Positions 1-5,185 are shown, numbered from the stretch's first letter. The stretch: 5,567 nucleotides of DNA from Clostridiales bacterium (GCA_017577345.1 PITX01000098.1:1-5567), one strand, 5' to 3'. The notes: generated by a model from the letters alone, not told the origin. Numbers and translations: made by a program.

Positions 1-48
1 GTAGAGGGCGTCGGCAGGATTTTCCCTGCCGCAAAGCATACATTTCAT
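1..48 (-). CDS. Zinc-ribbon protein, N-terminal 16 codons only (runs off left edge)
   Basis: The reading frame starts at the ATG at 48-46 on the minus strand and gives MKCMLCGRENPADALY before the window ends. The CMLCG knuckle at residues 3-7, followed by the polar NPAD stretch, is how many small double-zinc-ribbon proteins begin; a second Cys pair would be expected just past the edge. Its ATG overlaps the TGA of the Wzy_C gene (ATGA), and a perfect AAGGAGG ribosome site lies 7 bases upstream at 62-56, so the start is well supported. It is the third gene of the minus-strand operon. Such N-terminal zinc ribbons are often followed by membrane or regulatory domains, which cannot be seen here, so no function is assigned. 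Confidence 0.72.
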   Translation of the reverse strand, partial: MKCMLCGRENPADALY

Positions 49-1619
49 ATTGTTTCCTCCTTCTCTCTTTTGAGAAAACCTGCGAAGATCAGCATACCGG
101 CGACCGCAAAGAACAGTGCCATCATATACGGCTCCTCCCACAGACTTTCAAAGAAGCTGTGCACTAAAATCCCGACAAGACCGGCAAACATTCCGGCGCA
201 CAGGGGCTTGTCGCCCGTTCTTGACGACCGCGCGACCGACCTTACGCCGTTCCAGAGCAGTCCGAGGACGCTCGTCAGGAAGGCGGCAAGTCCGGCAATC
301 CCGTTTTCGACAAGAATTTTCACATAGTAATTATCGACATACATATAGTTGTAATCCGGATTGATCGGATTTTGCGCCGCGACCGCACCGCCGAAGATGC
401 CGTAGCCGAGACCCGTCCCCCAGGCGTAATGCTCATCCAGATAGCCGAAAGCGGTCTCCCAGCGTTTGCCGCGACCGGCTCTCGCGTTCGATTCGGCAAA
501 CTGCGGCGTGAACAGGTAGCCGATACGACTGCGGACAAAGGGCAGGAAGCACGCCGCAATGCCCGCAAGAAGCATCAGCGCAAACAGACGGCGGTCAACG
601 ATGAGCGCGAACAGCACCGCAGCGATCGCCAGTGCCAGCCATGCCGCACGCGTCATGGTAAACAGGCAGGCAACGCACATACAAATTCCCGCAAACCAGA
701 AGAAGGTCTGTGCCGCAGGTGTTTTGCAGGCGTAGGCTCTGCCGATCGCCATCGGCGCGAACAGGAGCATATATGCCGCCATGATGTTCGGATTGGCGAA
801 AATCGAAAACACTCTGGTACGGACGGCGGTCTCCGCCTGATCCTGCCAGTTTTCGGGGATCTCCACGCCGACGATGAACTGCCAGATGCCATGCAGTGCA
901 AAGGCAAGTGCGATCAGCACCATCGTGTCATACATCATCCGCAGATCGCGTTCATCGCGCAGAAGACGCGTGACAAGGAAAAACAGCAGAATATACTGCA
1001 TACTTGCGCGGAAGCCCGTGATGTTGATGTCCCAGAAGCGGGAGGTCAGCATCAGCAGTGCCGTGCCTACGAGCAGATAGAAGATCAAGTAAACATCCTG
1101 CGTGGTGAATGCACTGCGAAGCGGCTGTTTCGTGTTGATACGCCGCACGACGATCCACAAAAGGCACAAAAGCATCAGTGCCTCATCCCACACCGACGAG
1201 ATCGCGCCCAGCACAAGCACATCGCGCAGCAGCCAGTCGATCGCCGCATAGGAGGCGATCAAAAACAGCAAAATTGCCGTCATGCCGCCTGCAAACAGCC
1301 AACCTAACAGCAGGCTTTCCCGCCCCTTGCGCATGACCCACGCGTAGAGGCGGCAGAGCAGGCTTTCGCGCACCGTCGGCATCACCCGTTCGCCCAAGCG
1401 GTGCAGCGCGGCATTGACGCGGTCAAAGATGCCTGCCGTCTTAGACTGCCCAGCAAGACCGTCCGCGCAAAGAAGCCTTGCACAGATGCGGTACAGATTT
1501 GATTGCCGCCAAAGCCGTCCGAGTGCCGCCGATGCCCGTCCCACGGGAGATCTGCCGATCAGCGCAACAAGCGCGGCGACCGTTCTCCACAGCAGGCTGG
1601 TTTTCAGCAGCTCATTCAT
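45..1619 (-). CDS. O-antigen ligase/polymerase family (Wzy_C) polytopic membrane protein
   Basis: A 524-residue integral membrane protein. Residues 1-100 are basic, amphipathic and probably cytoplasmic. About 11-12 hydrophobic segments follow from residue 105 to 516. A large polar loop at about 361-437 is the usual catalytic extracytoplasmic loop of Wzy_C proteins. Family signs are FANPNIMAAYM (274-284), the loop Arg/Trp in GRGKRW (382-387), GTGLGYGIFGG (401-411) and DNYYVKILVENGIAG (429-443). The last fits the WaaL pattern H[NSQ]x9Gxx[GTY] except that His is Asp. Known members either join finished glycan to a carrier or polymerise repeat units from undecaprenyl-linked donors. Beside a CsaB gene in a probable Gram-positive, a secondary cell-wall polysaccharide polymerase or transferase is the best inference. 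The start ATG at 1619-1617 overlaps the DUF4330 stop (ATGA), with GGAG 8 bases upstream; the end overlaps the zinc-ribbon start. Polymerase versus ligase cannot be decided from sequence. Confidence 0.9.
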   Translation of the reverse strand: MNELLKTSLLWRTVAALVALIGRSPVGRASAALGRLWRQSNLYRICARLLCADGLAGQSKTAGIFDRVNAALHRLGERVMPTVRESLLCRLYAWVMRKGRESLLLGWLFAGGMTAILLFLIASYAAIDWLLRDVLVLGAISSVWDEALMLLCLLWIVVRRINTKQPLRSAFTTQDVYLIFYLLVGTALLMLTSRFWDINITGFRASMQYILLFFLVTRLLRDERDLRMMYDTMVLIALAFALHGIWQFIVGVEIPENWQDQAETAVRTRVFSIFANPNIMAAYMLLFAPMAIGRAYACKTPAAQTFFWFAGICMCVACLFTMTRAAWLALAIAAVLFALIVDRRLFALMLLAGIAACFLPFVRSRIGYLFTPQFAESNARAGRGKRWETAFGYLDEHYAWGTGLGYGIFGGAVAAQNPINPDYNYMYVDNYYVKILVENGIAGLAAFLTSVLGLLWNGVRSVARSSRTGDKPLCAGMFAGLVGILVHSFFESLWEEPYMMALFFAVAGMLIFAGFLKREKEETI

Positions 1620-2107
1620 CCCAGCTTCTCCATGGACAGGATCACGCCCTCGGTCTCAATGCCGATGGTCTTGACGATATACGCCTTGCCGATGCGGATC
1701 TCCTGCGTCACGACCGAGTAAGCACCCGGCGTCGCTGTCGCATTGGCCTCCACGGTCAGAAGCAGGTCACTCGTCCCCTCTGTGCCGGGTACGGCTTCAT
1801 AGGAAACGACCTGTGCATCGACCAGCTTGTTGCTGTTATACAGGCGCGTCATCTCCACCGTGCTGCCGCCGATGCTCATCGGCTCGCCGGAAAGAGAAGA
1901 TAAAATATTCTCGGCAAGGGCGGGGTCTACATCGTCACACAGCACCGTGAAGCGGATATTCGGCTCACCCAGTGCGTTCGCGTCCGAAAGGGATTCATTG
2001 CCCCTGTTCAGAAGTTTATACGCCGCAAATGCCACCGCGGCAACAAGAATGACGATCACAAGGATGTCAATAATGTTCAGTTTTCTGCTTTTTTCGGATT
2101 GTTCCAT
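1616..2107 (-). CDS. DUF4330-family single-pass membrane protein
   Basis: A 163-residue protein with a short charged N-terminus (MEQSEKSRKLN), one membrane helix at about residues 12-33 (IIDILVIVILVAAVAFAAYK) and an exported C-terminal domain of about 125 residues. The order NIIDxLV helix, an early beta-rich IRFTVLCDDVDP stretch and a late IRIGKAYIVKTIG strand resembles DUF4330, a domain of unknown function often found near polysaccharide export and CsaB genes in Firmicutes and Cyanobacteria. The ATG at 2107-2105 is preferred over an upstream in-frame TTG at 2119, because GGAGG at 2117-2113 lies 5 bases before the ATG and overlaps the TTG. It is the first gene of the minus-strand operon and is translationally coupled to the Wzy_C gene by ATGA. 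A membrane-anchored accessory role in polysaccharide assembly is inference only. Confidence 0.82.
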   Translation of the reverse strand: MEQSEKSRKLNIIDILVIVILVAAVAFAAYKLLNRGNESLSDANALGEPNIRFTVLCDDVDPALAENILSSLSGEPMSIGGSTVEMTRLYNSNKLVDAQVVSYEAVPGTEGTSDLLLTVEANATATPGAYSVVTQEIRIGKAYIVKTIGIETEGVILSMEKLG

Positions 2108-2112
2108 GCTAA

Positions 2113-2117
2113 CCTCC
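2113..2117 (-). promoter_or_regulatory. Ribosome binding site fixing the DUF4330 start
   Basis: Read on the minus strand this is GGAGG, 5 bases before the ATG at 2107-2105. It overlaps the alternative in-frame TTG at 2119-2117, which therefore cannot be the start served by this site. Confidence 0.8.
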
Positions 2118-2124
2118 AAAATCC

Positions 2125-2153
2125 TTGTATTTTCATATAAAATGTACTATAAT
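2125..2153 (+). promoter_or_regulatory. Sigma-A-type promoter for the glycosyltransferase-CsaB gene
   Basis: -35 TTGTAT at 2125-2130, a 17-base spacer, and a perfect -10 TATAAT at 2148-2153. Transcription would begin near 2160, giving a leader of about 49 bases before the ATG at 2209. The -10 lies in the palindrome ACTATAATTATAGT (2146-2159) and overlaps the opposite-strand -10 by two bases. Confidence 0.78.
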
Positions 2154-2180
2154 TATAGTTGATTATACAAAGAAATTCAA
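2152..2180 (-). promoter_or_regulatory. Sigma-A-type promoter for the DUF4330-Wzy_C operon
   Basis: On the minus strand: -35 TTGAAT at 2180-2175, a 17-base spacer at 2174-2158, and a perfect -10 TATAAT at 2157-2152. Transcription would begin near 2145, about 38 bases before the DUF4330 ATG. This mirrors the plus-strand promoter around 2152.5, so both transcription units fire from one symmetric -10 region. Confidence 0.76.
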
Positions 2181-2194
2181 GAGAATTCTTGCCC

Positions 2195-2201
2195 GAGAGG
2201 A
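2195..2201 (+). promoter_or_regulatory. Ribosome binding site fixing the fusion-gene start
   Basis: GAGAGGA lies 7 bases before the ATG at 2209. It supports this start over an in-frame TTG at 2125, which would add 28 residues lacking family resemblance and would lie inside the promoter -35 box, upstream of the expected transcription start. Confidence 0.75.
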
Positions 2202-2208
2202 TTTGGCT

Positions 2209-4413
2209 ATGAAAATCATCCACATGATTTCCGGCGGTGATGTCGGCGGCGCAAAAACCCATGTGCTTTCCCTGCTATCGGGGCTCAACAAAACCGAGAC
2301 CGTCCACATGATCTGCTTCACCGAGGGTCCCTTTGCCGCCGAGGCAAGACAGCTCGGCATCCCGACCACCGTCATTGAGGACAACGACCTGCTTCGTACC
2401 CGCAAGCGCATCCTTGCCATGATCCGTCATGACGGCTATCAGGTCATTCACTGCCACGGTGCCCGCGCCAACATGATGGGTATGCTCCTGCGGAAAAAGG
2501 CAGGCGTTCCCGTCATCTCCACCATCCACAGCGACTACCGGCTGGACTATCTGGGCAGACGCATGGCGGCTCTGACCTACGGCAACATCAACAAGCTCGC
2601 CCTGCCGCGTTTTGACGCGTGGATCGGCGTGAGCGCGGGCATGACCAATCTGCTGATTTCCCGCGGCTTTGATCCACAGCGCATCTACACGCTCTATAAC
2701 GGCGTCGATTTCTCCAAGCCATGCCGTCCCGTGCCGCGGAAGGACTATCTGAAAAGGCTCGGCTTTGCGGACGATGCCGTTGTTTTCGGCATTGCCGCCC
2801 GTATCAACCCCGTCAAGGATATGACGACTCTCGTACGCGCATTCTCGAAAGCCGTGCAGAAATGCCCTGACATCCGCCTTGCCATTGCCGGTACCGGTGA
2901 GCAGGAGGCGGAGATCCGCTCCCTTGCCGCAACGCTCTGCCCGGATGGCACAGTCGCTTTTGTCGGCTGGGAGGAGGACATCGACAGCTTCTACCATGCC
3001 CTCGATGTCAATGTGCTGACATCCCTCTCCGAGACCTTCCCCTATGCGCTGACCGAGGGTGCCAGAATGCACTGCGCCACGATCTCCTCGCAGGTCGGCG
3101 GCGTGCCATGGCTGATCGACGACGGCTTCAACGGCCTGCTGTTTCAGCCGCAGGATGCGGACAAACTTGCCGAGCATATGGTTTTCTTTGCCGCCCATCC
3201 GGAACAGAGAGCCGCTATGGGTGAGGCACTGTATGAGAAAACGAAGCGCGATTTTTCGCTCGAAGCGATGGTCGGCAAGCAGAAAAGCATCTATGAGACG
3301 ATCATTCGCCGTGCCGCCCGTCCGAAGTACCGGCGTGACGGCGTGGTGATCTGCGGTGCTTACGGAAAGGGCAACAGCGGTGACAACGCCATCCTGAATG
3401 CCATTGTCGAGCAGCTGCAGCATATCGATCCCGACCTGCCGATCTGCGCCCTCAGCCGCAACCCGATGGAAACCAAGCTCTGCGCCAACATCAATTCAGT
3501 GCACGCCTTCCATATTTTCAAAATCGGCAGACTTCTGCGCCGCAGTAAGCTTTATATCAGCGGCGGCGGCACCCTGATGCAGGATGCCACCAGCACGCGT
3601 TCCCTGCTGTACTACCTGTTCAGCATCCGGCAGGCGGCGTTCCACGGCTGTAAGATCATGCTCTACGGCTGCGGCATTGGACCGATCTCCCGTCCGCGCA
3701 ATCAGAAACGCGCCGGTAAGGTGCTTGATCGCCACGCTGACATCATCTCCGTCCGCGACCGTTATTCGATCGAAATTCTGCACGAGCTCGGCGTAACAAG
3801 GCCCGAGATCCACCTCAACGCCGACCCCGCTCTGCTGATCGACCCGCCGGACACCGACGAGCTCCGCTCCTATCTGCGCCGCAGCGGTCTGGCAGACGGA
3901 AAACACTATATGATGATGGCGGTGCGTCCGTGGGAGGGCTTTGAAGAAAAGATCGCCGCGTTTGCCAATGCCGCCGACTACGCGCACCGTGAATACGGTC
4001 TCACTCCGATCCTTTACGCGATGGAGCCTGCCCGTGACGAGGCGGCGGCAAAGGCTGTTGCCGCAAAGGTCAAATGCCCGCATCTGGTGTTGAACGCCGG
4101 CATCAACGGCGGTGAGATCCTCGCACTGGTGCGGCGCATGTCGCTGGTCGTTTCCATGCGTCTGCATACGCTGATCTTCGCCTCCGGACAGGGCGTGCCG
4201 ATGGTCGGTGTCGTCTACGATCCGAAGGTCAGCGGCTTTCTGGACTATCTGGGGCAGGAGCTGTATCTGCCGCTCGCGGAGGTCACCGCCGCTGCACTGG
4301 GCGATCTGATCGACGCGGCCATGGCAGAAGAGCCCTTTGCCGTCGAAAATATCGAGCGTCTGCGCAGACTTTCGCGTGAAAATGAACTGCTTGCCAAACG
4401 CCTGTTGGAGTGA
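2209..4413 (+). CDS. csaB: Glycosyltransferase (GT4-type) fused to CsaB polysaccharide pyruvyl transferase
   Basis: A 734-residue two-domain cytoplasmic enzyme. Residues 1-365 form a GT-B glycosyltransferase: glycine loop SGGDVGGAKTHV (8-19), HCHGARANMMG (81-91), NGVD (164-167), the donor-binding pair R198/K203 in GIAARINPVKD, IAGTG (226-230), and the retaining GT4 EX7E motif at E275-E283. After a short basic linker (366-378), residues 379-734 form a CsaB domain: GAYGKGNSGDNAIL (383-396), SGGGTLMQDATSTRSLLYY (451-469), YGCGIGPI (486-493), VRDRYS (515-520), ADPAL (538-542), SMRLHTLIFA (649-658) and YDPKVSGFL (670-678). CsaB proteins move pyruvate from PEP onto a sugar of the secondary cell-wall polysaccharide, making the ketal bound by SLH domains. 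Both domains look intact. The fusion suggests that sugar addition and pyruvylation are coupled. The exact sugars cannot be read from sequence. The gene is transcribed away from the Wzy_C operon. Confidence 0.93.
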   Translation: MKIIHMISGGDVGGAKTHVLSLLSGLNKTETVHMICFTEGPFAAEARQLGIPTTVIEDNDLLRTRKRILAMIRHDGYQVIHCHGARANMMGMLLRKKAGVPVISTIHSDYRLDYLGRRMAALTYGNINKLALPRFDAWIGVSAGMTNLLISRGFDPQRIYTLYNGVDFSKPCRPVPRKDYLKRLGFADDAVVFGIAARINPVKDMTTLVRAFSKAVQKCPDIRLAIAGTGEQEAEIRSLAATLCPDGTVAFVGWEEDIDSFYHALDVNVLTSLSETFPYALTEGARMHCATISSQVGGVPWLIDDGFNGLLFQPQDADKLAEHMVFFAAHPEQRAAMGEALYEKTKRDFSLEAMVGKQKSIYETIIRRAARPKYRRDGVVICGAYGKGNSGDNAILNAIVEQLQHIDPDLPICALSRNPMETKLCANINSVHAFHIFKIGRLLRRSKLYISGGGTLMQDATSTRSLLYYLFSIRQAAFHGCKIMLYGCGIGPISRPRNQKRAGKVLDRHADIISVRDRYSIEILHELGVTRPEIHLNADPALLIDPPDTDELRSYLRRSGLADGKHYMMMAVRPWEGFEEKIAAFANAADYAHREYGLTPILYAMEPARDEAAAKAVAAKVKCPHLVLNAGINGGEILALVRRMSLVVSMRLHTLIFASGQGVPMVGVVYDPKVSGFLDYLGQELYLPLAEVTAAALGDLIDAAMAEEPFAVENIERLRRLSRENELLAKRLLE

Positions 4414-4418
4414 TACCC

Positions 4419-4454
4419 ATGACGAGTGAACGCCGGCAGGCGCTGCTTGCCTAA
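4419..4454 (+). other. Possible remnant start of a lost downstream gene (11-codon ORF)
   Basis: Five bases after the fusion-gene stop, an ATG preceded by GGAG (4407-4410, 8-base spacing) opens an 11-codon frame, MTSERRQALLA, then TAA. The spacing is what a translationally coupled next gene would have, so this may be the stub of a gene cut off by deletion. The alternative is chance: the ORF overlaps a 7-bp hairpin (4435-4451, GGCAGGC/GCTTGCC) that could be a weak terminator. No homologue is recognised. Confidence 0.25.
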
Positions 4455-4615
4455 TTGTATAACATTCCGTATGGGGAGCTTTTTCAAATAATATGTTCTC
4501 GTAAATGCTTGTTTCACAGGGATTTTGACTTACTGCGCAACTTCGTCAGCGCAAACTGCATATTCTTCGCTTCGCCGCAAGCGGCAAAGCTCAATCATTC
4601 CGTTGCGCTTCCTCT

Positions 4616-4657
4616 CCGATGGGCAATCACTTCGTTGGATTGCCCATCGGTTATTTT
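4616..4657 (+). terminator. Rho-independent terminator of the fusion gene
   Basis: A perfect 13-bp stem CCGATGGGCAATC (4616-4628) / GATTGCCCATCGG (4638-4650) with loop ACTTCGTTG, followed by TTATTTTT (4651-4658). It lies about 200 bases past the fusion-gene stop and is the first strong plus-strand terminator. The stem edge and the upstream CCTCTCCGAT also occur in the 23S-5S spacer at 5384-5393, so this terminator may have arrived as part of a repeat. Confidence 0.8.
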
Positions 4658-4701
4658 TAAGCCTATGTACGGCGACGGATGGAAGTTGCCTTTGTTGCGG
4701 T

Positions 4702-4731
4702 AGCCTCCCGAAAAAACGGGAGGCTGTTCTT
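4702..4731 (+). terminator. Second terminator-like hairpin
   Basis: Perfect 9-bp stem AGCCTCCCG (4702-4710) / CGGGAGGCT (4717-4725) with an AAAAAA loop, followed on the plus strand by GTTCTTTC, a poor but present U-tract. On the minus strand no U-tract follows. It is probably a backup plus-strand terminator or a relic of a leader. Confidence 0.5.
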
Positions 4732-4775
4732 TCAGTTAAATCCGCAGTAAGTATTACACAAAACAGTATCAGTTT

Positions 4776-4885
4776 TGTCATTGCGAGCCGATGGAATCGG
4801 CGTGGCAATCTGTGCCTTCCGACTCAGAACGAACAAGGTCAGCAGCAGAAAGGAACAGATTGCCGCGGCGTGCTCCGCGATGACA
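4776..4885. repeat. MITE-like palindromic dispersed repeat (CATTGCGAG...GGCAATC type)
   Basis: A 110-bp element with imperfect terminal inverted repeats. The left end has TGTCATTGCGAG (4776-4787) and then GGCGTGGCAATCTGT (4799-4813). The right end has ACAGATTGCCGCGGC (4855-4869) and then CCGCGATGACA (4875-4885). The ends resemble the widespread CATTGCGAG/GTGGCAATC intergenic repeats of Firmicutes and other phyla. There is no transposase and no clear target-site duplication, so mobility would have to be supplied elsewhere. Resemblance to that family is from memory, not a search. Confidence 0.68.
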
Positions 4886-4935
4886 GAAACAAACCTGGTC
4901 CACACCAATCAAGAACACAATGCTTTCCGGAATAA

Positions 4936-4964
4936 ACAAAATAACCTCCTACCGTAGTAGGAGG
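4936..4964 (-). terminator. Third (outermost) rRNA-side terminator
   Basis: Stem CCTCCTAC/GTAGGAGG (4945-4952/4957-4964), loop CGTA on the plus strand, followed on the minus strand by TTATTTTGT. The stem is identical to the two inner copies, but the loop differs (the inner copies have CAAA) and the pure T6 tract is replaced by a broken T-rich tail. Confidence 0.7.
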
Positions 4965-5052
4965 TCTGTGTTGGCGTTACCTATCTTCCTGGGTAGGCCA
5001 AGTATTGTCTTTGCCGTAACAACAGTCCTGTGGACTGTTGTAGGCGAAAAAA
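4945..5052 (-). repeat. 5S-derived tandem unit B (distal copy, 108 bp)
   Basis: It differs from unit A at only two bases, both in the terminator loop. Read on the minus strand it contains a 10-bp hairpin ACAACAGTCC/GGACTGTTGT with a 3-base loop (5041-5019), then GACAATACTTGG (5009-4998 region), a shortened helix-IV segment, GGAAGATAGG and GTAACGCCAAC as at the 5S 3' end, and the terminator stem CCTCCTAC/GTAGGAGG (4945-4964). The 5S 5' half is absent, so it cannot be a working 5S rRNA. The remodelled segment can fold on itself: TTGGC/GCCAA (4971-4975/4997-5001) plus TACC/GGTA (4978-4981/4992-4995). It lies farther from the 5S than unit A. Confidence 0.85.
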
Positions 5053-5072
5053 CCTCCTACCAAAGTAGGAGG
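5047..5072 (-). terminator. Second rRNA-side terminator (end of unit A)
   Basis: Stem CCTCCTAC/GTAGGAGG (5053-5060/5065-5072) with a 4-base loop, followed on the minus strand by T6 (5052-5047). The hairpin and T-tract are identical to the 5S terminator 108 bases upstream in the direction of transcription. Confidence 0.85.
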
Positions 5073-5160
5073 TCTGTGTTGGCGTTACCTATCTTCCTGG
5101 GTAGGCCAAGTATTGTCTTTGCCGTAACAACAGTCCTGTGGACTGTTGTAGGCGAAAAAA
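5053..5160 (-). repeat. 5S-derived tandem unit A (proximal copy, 108 bp)
   Basis: The unit follows the 5S terminator directly with a period of exactly 108 bases. Its plus-strand bases 5053-5097 match 5161-5205 exactly (45 bases: terminator plus 5S 3' end), and 5106-5117 match 5220-5231 (12 bases of the 5S loop-E arm). The 5S bases between these blocks are replaced by a shorter TGGGTAGG segment. Where 5S 5' sequence should follow there is instead a hairpin at 5127-5149 (10-bp perfect stem). It is transcribed only if polymerase reads past the first terminator or starts inside the array; I see no clear promoter within the unit. Confidence 0.86.
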
Positions 5161-5180
5161 CCTCCTACCAAAGTAGGAGG
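5155..5180 (-). terminator. Primary rho-independent terminator of the rRNA operon
   Basis: Stem CCTCCTAC/GTAGGAGG (5161-5168/5173-5180), a 4-base loop, and T6 on the minus strand (5160-5155). The stem begins about 5 bases past the 5S 3' end, the usual spacing for the last gene of an rRNA operon. Confidence 0.9.
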
Positions 5181-5185
5181 TCTGT

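Larger units (their letters stand above)
4414..4944. other. Non-coding buffer between convergent transcription units
   Basis: This stretch separates the plus-strand wall-polysaccharide gene from the minus-strand rRNA operon and holds no convincing protein gene. It contains the short ORF at 4419, a repetitive CTTCGT/CTTCGC-rich segment (about 4540-4575), a hairpin at 4569-4590 (GCTTCGCCGC with GCGGCAAAGC, one mismatch), two terminator-like hairpins and a MITE-like palindromic element, each listed separately. Nothing identifiable is seen in 4455-4535, 4741-4775 or 4886-4944. Confidence 0.7.

Noticed and set aside
372..1307. Plus-strand 311-residue open frame
   Set aside because: Antisense shadow of the Wzy_C gene, Arg/Gln/His-rich, with no recognisable domain. 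GC-rich codon use leaves the opposite strand open.
2168..2191. Imperfect hairpin in the fusion-gene leader (CAAAGAAATTC/GAATTCTTG) as a riboswitch or attenuator
   Set aside because: It is AT-rich with bulges, has no terminator partner, and is largely explained by the minus-strand -35 element within it.
2125..2208. Upstream TTG start adding 28 residues to the fusion protein
   Set aside because: It lies in the promoter -35 box, upstream of the expected transcript start, and has no ribosome site. GAGAGGA before the ATG at 2209 fits better.
2275..3423. Minus-strand 382-residue open frame, and a similar one at 3496-4167
   Set aside because: Antisense to the glycosyltransferase-CsaB gene, whose motifs are unambiguous; the shadow frames show no coherent fold or start signals.
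4455..4808. Small open frames on both strands in the convergent region
   Set aside because: They overlap terminator hairpins and the MITE-like element, lack ribosome sites, and show low-complexity or Cys/Arg-rich translations.
4945..5180. CRISPR array
   Set aside because: Repeats are 108 bases, directly abutting, with no unique spacers, and derive from 5S rRNA.
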